Source of the DNA: JBAWVR01 sp037147155
GTDB taxonomy: Bacteria; Patescibacteriota; Minisyncoccia; Phycocordibacterales; GWA1-40-21
Length of the DNA stretch: 6,538 bases
Reading direction: 5' to 3'
Assembly (NCBI GenBank): GCA_037147155.1
Contig: JBAWVR010000047.1
Location: 1-6,538 of the forward strand
The notes under the pieces are model-generated. The model was not told the DNA's origin. It worked only from the letters and a program-made list of their open reading frames with translations, and made no database searches. Below, piece by piece: positions 1-5,884 of this stretch (the first letter of the stretch is position 1; each line of letters begins with the position of its first letter). Both the position numbers and the translations under genes were made by a program.

Positions 1-1
1 C

Positions 2-901
2 GGTTATTTGACTGCTACTGATTGGAATACTTTCAATAATAAAATGGGTTCGTCCACCGTAGCTGGTTTACAAAATAATTATACTCTGACTTGGACAGGA
101 ACTAATTTTGCTACGAGTACGATTTATGATAATGGAACAAATATCGGTATTGGCACCACTACTCCAGACAAGAAATTGACCGTAGCTGGAGATGTAAATA
201 TCACTGGTAATTATTACAAGAACGGTGTGGTGATTAGTAATTCTTCTCTCTGGTCAGCCAATGGTAATAATATAAATTACATGAGTGGTAACGTTGGTAT
301 TGGTACCACTTCTCCAACTACCGCCTTGTCAGTCGTGGGCGATATTTCCTTTAGTGGTAATATGTACAAAGATGGTTCAATTATTAATGTCTGGACTGAA
401 TCAAGTTTGAATAATTGGTTAGCGACAAAGTCCACCACCAATTTGGCTGAAGGCACCAATCTTTATTTCACCAACGATCGAGCCGATGCTCGCATCAGTG
501 CTTCTTTTGCTAACTTGTTTTCAACTACATTACTCAGTACTACTACCAATGCTTTATCCGAAGGCTCCAATCATCTTTATTACACCGACGGACGTGTCAG
601 TGCGCTGTTAAATACTTACGATAAAGGTTTCTTCTACTCCACCACCTCGGCTGATAATTGGTTTACTACCAAGGGTGCTGGTACAACACAATGGACCACA
701 TCAGGCAATGATATTTATTATGCCACCGGCACCGTCGGTATTGGTTCGTCTGGTCTAGCTCTACAAGCTTTGACCGTCTTCGGCTCCACTACTGCTACTC
801 AAAAAGCCGGTTACTTCTCGACTGACAACATGCTTCTCGCATCACTCGAAGGTGGATCATATTTCGGCCGCACCGCGATTCGCGAAAATAATTTCGCATT
901 A
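2..901 (+). other. Stalk and head-repeat region of gene 1, before propeller A
   Basis: This part of the protein contains two clear head units (GIGTTTPDKKLTVAGD near 146-190 and GNVGIGTTSPTTALSVVGD near 287-343). Each is followed by a G-N-x-Y-K-[ND]-G turn. Two related stalk motifs come next: LAEGTNLYFTNDRADARI (about 443-496) and LSEGSNHLYYTDGRVSALL (about 554-610). A single STTSADNWFTTKG unit (about 640-678) is the same type as the FSTTSA array of gene 2. A third head unit (TGTVGIGSSGLALQALTVFG, about 728-787) leads into the propeller entry linker. In proteins of this style such units precede S74 chaperone domains and probably form trimeric beta-rich stalks; that structure is inferred. Confidence 0.7.
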
Positions 902-3900
902 AATAATTATGGCAATACTTGGACTGCGACTGGTCCAGCCACTACGACTTGGAAGGCGATCGCTATGTCTTCAAATGGTAAATACCAGTCAGCTGTTGTG
1001 GGAACATCGGGACAAATTTACATCTCTTCTGATTACGGTGTTACTTGGTCTGCCAAGGGTTCGACTTTGGCCTGGACAGCTATCGCTATGTCCGCCGATG
1101 GTAAAATTCAGACTGCTACAGTTTCGACTGGAAATATTTACGTGTCGTATGACTATGGTGTAACTTGGGCTTCCAAAGGTTCGTCACTGGCTTGGGTTGG
1201 AATTGCAATGTCGGCTGATGGCAAGATTCAGACAGCTGTGGTTGACGGTGGTCAAATATACATTTCCATTAATTATGGTTCAACTTGGATTGCCAAAGAT
1301 TCTGCTCGATCTTGGAGAACTGTAGCAATGTCTTCTGATGGTAAGATTCAAACTGCAGTAGGTATAAGTGGAAATATTTACGTATCACAAAATTATGGCA
1401 ATACTTGGACACCAAAAGACTCCATTAGAGACTGGGAGGGAATAACTATATCCTCCGATGGTAAAATTCAAACTGCTGTGGTTTTTTGGTCTGGCCAAAT
1501 CTATATTTCAACTGATTATGGTAATACTTGGACAGCAAAAGATTCCTCAAGAGATTGGTTTTCAATTGCTATGTCTGCTGATGGTAAAATTCAAACTGCT
1601 GTGGTTTATGGGGGTCAAATATATATTTCAAATGACTATGGTAATACATGGACAGCTAAAGGTTCTTCTCAAGATTGGTTATCTGTTGCTATGTCCTCCG
1701 ATGGAAAAATAATGACTGCGGTTTCCAACAACGGCCAAATCTACATTTCCCACGCCGACACCTACCTTCCAGGCGGTAACTTCGGTGTTGGTACCTCAAC
1801 TCCATCAGCTATGTTTGCAGTTGGTGGAGACTCCTTCCTTGGCGGTAATATTACTGGTACGGGCGTAATCAATCTGACCGGTGTGGGTACTTCTACTTTT
1901 GCCTCAGCGCTCAATGTGACCGCCAACGCTACCTCGACTTTTGCTAATGGTATAACTATTGCCAATGGTTGTTTTGCTATTAATGGTAGTTGTTTGGCTG
2001 TTACTAGCGGCGGAAGCATTATTTCTTCACAGTGGGACAACTCTGGTTTAAATATTTATTATAATGGTGGCAATGTTGGTGTTGGTGGCACCACTACCGC
2101 TAAACAATCCCTCACGGTCTTTGGTACAACGAGTGTTACTTCTCCAAAAGCCGGCTATTTCTCCACAGACAATATGCTTCTCGCATCACTTGAAGGCGGA
2201 TCATATTTCGGCCGCACTGCGATTCGCGAAAATAATTTCGCAGTAAATAATTATGGAAACAGTTGGACTGGTAATGGAATAACAGGCAACTGGTTGTCTA
2301 TCGCAGTTTCTTCGGATGGTAAGATTCAAACGGCTGTCTCTTTTGCTGGACAAATATATATTTCCACTGATTATGGTGTAACTTGGACAGCTACAGGATC
2401 AACAGATAATTGGAGAGCGGTAGCTATGTCTTCTGATGGCAAGAACCAAACAGCTATTTCTGCCAATATTAGTGGTAATATTTATATTTCTTCTGATTAC
2501 GGTAACACCTGGGCCACAAAAGGACCTTCATTAAATTGGAAGAGCTTGGCCATGTCATCTGACGGTAAGATCCAAACTGTTGGAACTTTTGGCGGTCAAC
2601 TTTATATTTCTTCTGACTTTGGTAACACTTGGACCAGTAGTGGAACAACCGCTAATTGGTATGGGGTGGCCATGTCTTCTGATGGTAAAATACAGAGCGC
2701 AGTGGCAAATGGCGGACAAATATATGTTTCTGTTGATTACGGAACAACCTGGACAGCTAGAGGTTCATCTTTTAATTGGACTTCTATTGCTATGTCTGCC
2801 GATGGAAAAAACCAGACGGGAGTTAATAATACTGGCTACATCTTTGTTTCTTCTGACTATGGTACAACATGGACCCAGAAGGGTTCATCATCAGCGTGGA
2901 ATTCAGTGGCCATGTCTTCCGATGGTAAAATTCAAACTGCTGTTGTTAATAATGGCTACGTATATGTATCGACTGATTATGGATCTACTTGGACACAAAA
3001 AGGTTCGTCAGCAAATTGGGTTTCTGTCGCTATGTCTTCTGATGGAAAAGTAATCTCTGCAGCAGTTTCAAATGGTCAAATTTATGTTTCTCATGCTGAT
3101 ACTTATCTCCCGAGTGGCAACTTTGGTATCGGTACCACCACTCCATCGGCCATGTTTGCCGTCGCTGGTGATGCATTCCTTGGTGGTAATATTACAGGCA
3201 CTGGTGTAATTACTTTGACTGGTACAGGTACTTCTACTTTGGCTTCCGCTTTAAATATTACATCAACGGCCACCTCGACTTTTGCTGGCGGAATTAGTTT
3301 GTCTGGCGGTTGTTTTGCGGTTAATGGAGCGTGTCTTAATAATAGTCAATGGACCACATCTGGAACAAATATTTATTACAATACTGGTAATGTGGGTATC
3401 GGCACTACGACACCATTTGCTAAACTATCTGTAGCTGGGTCAGCCTATATTGGAGGCACAATTACAGCTACCGGGACTCTAAATATTACTGGCGCCGGCA
3501 CTTCAACTTTTGCTTCACTTATTAATGTAACCTCAAATGCCACCTCGACTTTTGCTGGCGGTATTAACGTAACTGGCGGATGTTTGTCTGTTAACGGTGT
3601 TTGTGCAACAACGGGTAGTTATGTTTCTTCGCAGTGGGTAAGTTCAGGTAGTAATATTTATTACAATGACGGCAATGTGGGTATTGGTGCCTCAACCAAC
3701 GCCGGTCAGGCCCTGACAGTCTTTGGGTCACTATCATCCAATCAAAAAGCTGGCTACTTCTCGACTGACAACATGCTTCTCTCGTCACTTGAGGGTGGGT
3801 CATATTTCGGCCGCACAGCTATTCGTGAAAAAGATTTTGATTTGACGAATTATGGAAATACTTGGGTTAGTAAAGGAACAAATAGGAGCTATCTTGATAT

Positions 3901-5617
3901 AGCAGTTTCTTCTGATGGTAAGATTCAAACAGCAATTTCTACTGATAATCGAATATATAGGTCTGCCGATTACGGTAATAATTGGAGTGTAATTGGGCCA
4001 AGTGACAACTGGAAAAGTGTCTCCATGTCCTCTGATGGTAAAATTCAAACCGCGTTAGCTGGTGGTAATATGGGTGTTGGAGGAAATATTTATGTTTCAA
4101 CTGACTATGGTGTTAATTGGGTAAATAAAAGCAACCCATATTTTTGGATGGATATAGCAGTTTCTTCTGATGGTAAGATTCAAACTGCGGTTTCATCGAA
4201 TGGTTATATTTACGTCTCAAATGACTATGGTAATACCTGGTCAAGCAAAGACTCTGTTCGTAACTGGAACTCTGTCGCAATGTCTTCAGACGGTAAAATT
4301 CAAGCCGCAACTGTCGAGTACGGACAAATCTATATTTCTAGAGATTATGGATTAACTTGGAATGGTATTGGTTCCACCATAGACTGGAAAAATGTTTCAA
4401 TGTCAGCAGATGGTAAAAAACAAATAGCTGAAACTTTTAGCGACATTTACGTCTCAAATAATTATGGTTCAAGCTGGAATGTTTTAGTTTCCAATAAGGG
4501 TGGAGAGGGTATAGCTGTTTCTTCCGATGCAAAATTGATAACTACAGTTAATAGTTTGGGATATATACAAGTCTCGTCTAATTATGGAGTGAGTTGGTCT
4601 CAGAAAGGAAGTGCTGCTTCTTGGTCATCAGTGGCCATGTCGTCTGATGGTAAAATTCAAGTTGCTGTTGGTAATGATATTTATGTCTCCCACGCTGATA
4701 CCTATCTCCCTGGTGGTAATTTCGGTATTGGAACCTCATCGACTCAATATCCAATCACTCTCGCGTCAGGCGCCTATGTGACCGCTGGAGGTACTTGGAC
4801 CAACGCTTCTTCACGTGATTTGAAAGAAAACTTTACAGAGGTAAACGGCGATGAAATTTTGGCAAAAATAAATCAATTAAATATCACAGAGTGGAATTAT
4901 AAACTTGAATCAAAAGACACAGTTCACATTGGACCAATCGCTGAAGAATTTTATGATCTATTCAAACTTGGCGGAACAGACAAATCTATTTCCTCGATTG
5001 ATCCAGCTGGTATTGCTCTCGTCGGTATTCAGACTTTGTCCAAGAAAGTTGACGCACTACAGAAGCAACTTGATGATTACAAATTTGGCACTTCGTCAGC
5101 AGTTTCTTCGGCCGGTTTCTTGATGTATCTAGAAACCCTGGGGGCAAAAATAACCAATGGTTTAGCCGTATTTAAGGAAATCGCCGCCGAGAAAATTACC
5201 GCTACCGTCGCTATGTTTAGTACCGTGCGAGTGGAAGAGGGAATTGAATCAAAAGATAAAATTACCGGTGAATATTCTTGTATGATTATCGAAAATGGAG
5301 AGTGGAAAAAAGTTGGTGGTCGCTGTGTGGACTACAATAAAGTAGTGACACCGGTTGTGGAAAATAATTCTACTCCAATCACTGAAATTTCAACTACCAC
5401 AGAAAATATTTTGACCGAGACTAGTACCACTACTCAAAATATTTCTACCACAACAGAAACGACTACTGGTGGTGGGGAAGTCACATCACTAACCGAACCA
5501 ACTCCAGCCACTGAAACACCAGTAGTAATCACTCCAGAACCAGTGGTTGAAACACCACCAGTAAACACTTCTGAAACACCGACTGAACCAACCACTGAAG
5601 ATCCTGTTTCAAACTAA
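2..5617 (+). CDS. Giant surface fibre protein with three seven-bladed BNR-like propellers and a C-terminal Peptidase_S74 chaperone domain (5' partial)
   Basis: The reading frame is open from the window edge to TAA at 5615-5617. The first codons read GYLTATDWNTFNNK, a stalk motif, so the gene continues upstream and the TTG at 8 is not the real start. Residues here are numbered from that TTG. Order: stalk and GIGT head repeats (1-298); propeller A (299-581); linker and heads; propeller B (747-1028); linker with two Cys-pair units; propeller C (1281-1561); S74-like chaperone (about 1598-1693); two-Cys domain (C1758, C1773); Thr/Pro/Glu-rich tail (1779-1869). S74 domains in phage fibres and related proteins drive trimer folding and often cleave themselves off. 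Asp-box propellers often bind glycans or proteins. The likely role is a trimeric exported adhesin or surface fibre (inference). Annotation pipelines might call it a tail fiber domain-containing protein. No LPxTG motif or C-terminal membrane helix is present, and the signal peptide would lie upstream of the window. A terminator follows 27 bases after the stop. Confidence 0.9.
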   Translation, partial: GYLTATDWNTFNNKMGSSTVAGLQNNYTLTWTGTNFATSTIYDNGTNIGIGTTTPDKKLTVAGDVNITGNYYKNGVVISNSSLWSANGNNINYMSGNVGIGTTSPTTALSVVGDISFSGNMYKDGSIINVWTESSLNNWLATKSTTNLAEGTNLYFTNDRADARISASFANLFSTTLLSTTTNALSEGSNHLYYTDGRVSALLNTYDKGFFYSTTSADNWFTTKGAGTTQWTTSGNDIYYATGTVGIGSSGLALQALTVFGSTTATQKAGYFSTDNMLLASLEGGSYFGRTAIRENNFALNNYGNTWTATGPATTTWKAIAMSSNGKYQSAVVGTSGQIYISSDYGVTWSAKGSTLAWTAIAMSADGKIQTATVSTGNIYVSYDYGVTWASKGSSLAWVGIAMSADGKIQTAVVDGGQIYISINYGSTWIAKDSARSWRTVAMSSDGKIQTAVGISGNIYVSQNYGNTWTPKDSIRDWEGITISSDGKIQTAVVFWSGQIYISTDYGNTWTAKDSSRDWFSIAMSADGKIQTAVVYGGQIYISNDYGNTWTAKGSSQDWLSVAMSSDGKIMTAVSNNGQIYISHADTYLPGGNFGVGTSTPSAMFAVGGDSFLGGNITGTGVINLTGVGTSTFASALNVTANATSTFANGITIANGCFAINGSCLAVTSGGSIISSQWDNSGLNIYYNGGNVGVGGTTTAKQSLTVFGTTSVTSPKAGYFSTDNMLLASLEGGSYFGRTAIRENNFAVNNYGNSWTGNGITGNWLSIAVSSDGKIQTAVSFAGQIYISTDYGVTWTATGSTDNWRAVAMSSDGKNQTAISANISGNIYISSDYGNTWATKGPSLNWKSLAMSSDGKIQTVGTFGGQLYISSDFGNTWTSSGTTANWYGVAMSSDGKIQSAVANGGQIYVSVDYGTTWTARGSSFNWTSIAMSADGKNQTGVNNTGYIFVSSDYGTTWTQKGSSSAWNSVAMSSDGKIQTAVVNNGYVYVSTDYGSTWTQKGSSANWVSVAMSSDGKVISAAVSNGQIYVSHADTYLPSGNFGIGTTTPSAMFAVAGDAFLGGNITGTGVITLTGTGTSTLASALNITSTATSTFAGGISLSGGCFAVNGACLNNSQWTTSGTNIYYNTGNVGIGTTTPFAKLSVAGSAYIGGTITATGTLNITGAGTSTFASLINVTSNATSTFAGGINVTGGCLSVNGVCATTGSYVSSQWVSSGSNIYYNDGNVGIGASTNAGQALTVFGSLSSNQKAGYFSTDNMLLSSLEGGSYFGRTAIREKDFDLTNYGNTWVSKGTNRSYLDIAVSSDGKIQTAISTDNRIYRSADYGNNWSVIGPSDNWKSVSMSSDGKIQTALAGGNMGVGGNIYVSTDYGVNWVNKSNPYFWMDIAVSSDGKIQTAVSSNGYIYVSNDYGNTWSSKDSVRNWNSVAMSSDGKIQAATVEYGQIYISRDYGLTWNGIGSTIDWKNVSMSADGKKQIAETFSDIYVSNNYGSSWNVLVSNKGGEGIAVSSDAKLITTVNSLGYIQVSSNYGVSWSQKGSAASWSSVAMSSDGKIQVAVGNDIYVSHADTYLPGGNFGIGTSSTQYPITLASGAYVTAGGTWTNASSRDLKENFTEVNGDEILAKINQLNITEWNYKLESKDTVHIGPIAEEFYDLFKLGGTDKSISSIDPAGIALVGIQTLSKKVDALQKQLDDYKFGTSSAVSSAGFLMYLETLGAKITNGLAVFKEIAAEKITATVAMFSTVRVEEGIESKDKITGEYSCMIIENGEWKKVGGRCVDYNKVVTPVVENNSTPITEISTTTENILTETSTTTQNISTTTETTTGGGEVTSLTEPTPATETPVVITPEPVVETPPVNTSETPTEPTTEDPVSN
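795..901 (+). repeat. Propeller entry linker, copy 1
   Basis: This encodes KAGYFSTDNMLLASLEGG, then SYFGRTAIRENNF, directly before blade 1 of propeller A. Closely similar DNA recurs at about 2140-2245 (copy 2) and 3740-3847 (copy 3). The base string TCATATTTCGGCCGCA starts at 857, 2201 and 3800 in the three copies. Copies 1 and 2 also share GCGATTCGCGAAAATAATTT. Spacing between the copies is 1344 and then 1599 bases; the larger second spacing reflects an extra head and Cys-pair unit before propeller C. Confidence 0.85.
902..1750 (+). repeat. Propeller A: seven tandem Asp-box/BNR-like blades of about 40 residues
   Basis: Seven units follow the pattern YGxTWxxKxSxxxW-xx-IAMSSDGKIQTAV-(variable loop)-GQIYIS-xD. 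The Tyr codon of the YGxTW motif falls at 908, 1034, 1154, 1274, 1394, 1517 and 1637, a spacing of 126, 120, 120, 120, 123 and 120 bases. The S-x-D-Y-G-x-T-W stretch matches the Asp-box consensus S-x-D-x-G-x-T-W exactly in several blades (for example SSDYGVTW). In blades 4 and 5 the Asp is Asn (INYG, QNYG). Seven blades is a common closed ring size for beta-propellers. The array has no cysteine. It ends in YISHADTYLPGG, where the Asp-box is replaced. The ligand is unknown. Confidence 0.85.
1751..2139 (+). repeat. Exit linker, head repeats and Cys-pair unit between propellers A and B
   Basis: It starts with HADTYLPGGNFGVGTSTP, then SAMFAVGGDSFLGGNITGTG. A Thr/Ser/Ala-rich stretch (GTSTFASALNVTANATSTFA) leads to GCFAINGSC, with cysteines at residues 655 and 662. 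After SGGSIISSQWDNSGLNIYYN a new head unit (GNVGVGGTTTAKQSLTVFG) begins the next cassette. Related units recur after propeller B, so this is part of a duplicated cassette. A trimeric stalk or beta-helical role is inferred. Confidence 0.75.
2140..2245 (+). repeat. Propeller entry linker, copy 2
   Basis: Second copy of the KAGYFSTDNMLLASLEGG linker, ending AIRENNFAV, immediately before propeller B. At DNA level it is nearly identical to copy 1 over the GGATCATATTTCGGCCGC stretch and its downstream part, with scattered third-position changes. Confidence 0.85.
2246..3091 (+). repeat. Propeller B: seven tandem Asp-box/BNR-like blades
   Basis: Seven units of the same pattern run from NNYGNSW to GQIYVSHADTYLPSG, 282 residues in all. 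Asp-boxes include TDYGVTW, SDYGNTW, SDFGNTW, VDYGTTW, SDYGTTW and TDYGSTW, so this ring keeps the Asp residue best of the three. Blade 2 has a longer variable loop (AISANISGNIYIS). Other loops are short (AVANGGQIYVS, AVVNNGYVYVS). The array starts directly after an entry linker nearly identical to that of propeller A and ends in the same exit linker. No cysteine occurs within it. Confidence 0.85.
3092..3739 (+). repeat. Exit linker plus two tandem head/Cys-pair units between propellers B and C
   Basis: HADTYLPSGNFGIGTTTP begins the linker. Two successive Cys-pair units follow: GCFAVNGAC (cysteines at residues 1102 and 1109) and GCLSVNGVC (1192 and 1199). Each comes after a GTSTxAS...NATSTFAGGI-type stretch. 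The DNA string CACCTCGACTTTTGCTGGCG occurs identically at 3271 and 3541, pointing to a local duplication of about 270 bases. Compared with the A-B linker, this one carries one extra unit, which accounts for its extra length. Confidence 0.75.
3740..3847 (+). repeat. Propeller entry linker, copy 3
   Basis: Third copy, encoding KAGYFSTDNMLLSSLEGG and ending AIREKDFDLT. It shares TTCTCGACTGACAACATG with copy 1 exactly but diverges at its 3' end (EKDFDLT instead of ENNFALN), in line with the more diverged propeller that follows. Confidence 0.85.
3848..4690 (+). repeat. Propeller C: seven tandem Asp-box/BNR-like blades, the most diverged copy
   Basis: Seven units run from NYGNTW to DIYVSHADTYLPGG, 281 residues. 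The frame and blade number match propellers A and B, but the consensus is eroded. Blade 1 has SYLDIAV in place of the usual Trp. Blade 6 reads SNKGGEGIAVSSDAKLITTV, losing both the Trp and the usual GKIQTA. Asp-boxes become NNYGSSW and SNYGVSW late in the array. Blade 2 has the longest loop (ALAGGNMGVGGNIYVS). Either this copy is the oldest, or it is selected for a different ligand or packing role; the sequence cannot decide. Confidence 0.8.
4799..5086 (+). other. Peptidase_S74-like intramolecular chaperone domain
   Basis: The domain starts at SSRDLKENF, the position of the conserved S-D-x-R-L-K motif of S74 domains. Ser1601 and Lys1606 keep the five-residue Ser-to-Lys spacing known for the catalytic dyad of this family. 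The usual Asp and Arg are here Ser1602 and Asp1604. It continues with NITEWNYKLESKDTVHIGPIAEEF in pieces typical of the family (the W-x-Y strand and the HIGPIAEEF strand, His1640). It closes with a helical coiled-coil-like segment (GIQTLSKKVDALQKQL) that in known members packs as a trimer. By family knowledge it should promote trimer folding and may cleave just before Ser1601; activity here is inferred. Confidence 0.85.
5087..5614 (+). other. Post-S74 extension: two-cysteine domain and Thr/Pro/Glu-rich tail
   Basis: After the S74 coiled coil there is a helical-looking stretch (LETLGAKITNGLAVFKEIAA) and then TGEYSCMIIENGEWKKVGGR with C1758 and C1773, a segment I associate with CPR S74 proteins. 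From residue 1779 the sequence is low complexity, rich in Thr, Pro, Glu, Val and Ser (TTT, TEP, PVVETPP), and it ends at DPVSN. No sortase motif, membrane helix or positively charged end is visible. The tail may be a spacer or wall-associated segment, but this is not established. Confidence 0.65.
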
Positions 5618-5644
5618 AAAACACCAAAAATTGATGCAAAAACA

Positions 5645-5683
5645 CCCCGCTAATTCAACAGAATTAGCGGGGGATTGTTTTGT
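5645..5683 (+). terminator. Rho-independent terminator of gene 1
   Basis: A perfect 12-base-pair stem (CCCCGCTAATTC at 5645-5656 with GAATTAGCGGGG at 5661-5672) encloses an AACA loop. ATTGTTTTGT follows as an interrupted U-rich tract. It lies 27 bases after the stop codon of gene 1. The upstream flank is A-rich (GCAAAAACA), so on the minus strand the hairpin would also be followed by a T-run and could work in both directions, although no convergent gene is visible. Confidence 0.88.
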
Positions 5684-5726
5684 CTAAAAAACCATGTCTT
5701 AATGTGTTTTTTTACTCCTTTTTTCC

Positions 5727-5755
5727 TTCATCAAAACCCAAAAAAATGTTAAAAT
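5727..5755 (+). promoter_or_regulatory. Candidate promoter of gene 2 (extended -10)
   Basis: TGTTAAAAT at 5747-5755 fits an extended -10 (TG-N-TAAAAT, one mismatch to TATAAT in the hexamer). A weak -35-like TTCATC lies at 5727-5732, 17 bases upstream of the hexamer. The predicted transcription start near 5762 would leave a leader of only about six bases before the ATG at 5768. It sits downstream of the gene 1 terminator, so gene 2 is probably transcribed on its own. Confidence 0.5.
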
Positions 5756-5767
5756 ATCAAAGAGAAA

Positions 5768-5884
5768 ATGGAGAACACCACAGTACAGCCTCGTTCATTT
5801 TTGCACCTTGGAAGATTCGCTATCTTCTCGGTTATTCTCTTTACTCTGGTCATCTTTTCTAATCACTTTTTAACTCTTTTTGCT
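5768..5884 (+). other. Signal peptide of gene 2
   Basis: It has a polar N-region with Arg9 and Arg16, a hydrophobic core at about residues 17-38, and a plausible signal peptidase I site after Ala39 (L-F-A before A-Y-P). There is no lipobox cysteine at the cleavage point; the first cysteine is residue 56. The export signal argues against a phage tail fibre. Confidence 0.8.

Noticed and set aside
8..10. TTG at 8 as the start codon of gene 1
   Set aside because: The frame is open to the window edge and the residues before it (GY) continue a recognisable stalk motif, so the gene starts upstream.
902..1750. Active sialidase or WD40 repeats
   Set aside because: Asp-boxes are present, but there is no recognisable catalytic arginine triad or FRIP-type motif, and the W-D dipeptide pattern of WD40 repeats is absent. 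A binding propeller is the safer call.
909..3053. Alternative-frame plus-strand ORFs in the propeller regions
   Set aside because: They recur at matching places because the underlying DNA is repeated, and they encode no sensible protein.
3591..4310. Minus-strand ORFs opposite propeller C and its linker
   Set aside because: They lie inside a continuous, well-supported plus-strand gene, and their lack of stops follows from the repeated codon pattern of the propellers.
902..4690. CRISPR array or diversity-generating retroelement target
   Set aside because: The 120-base periodicity is coding, in frame and degenerate, without constant repeats and unique spacers. No reverse transcriptase or template repeat is visible.
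2..5617. Phage tail fibre, suggested by the S74 domain
   Set aside because: The neighbouring paralogue has a clear Sec signal peptide and no phage structural gene is visible. A prophage origin of the domain in the distant past is still possible.
5680..5862. Small plus-strand ORF overlapping the terminator and gene 2
   Set aside because: It starts at TTG inside the terminator tract, crosses the promoter, overlaps the signal peptide of gene 2 in another frame and has no recognisable protein features.
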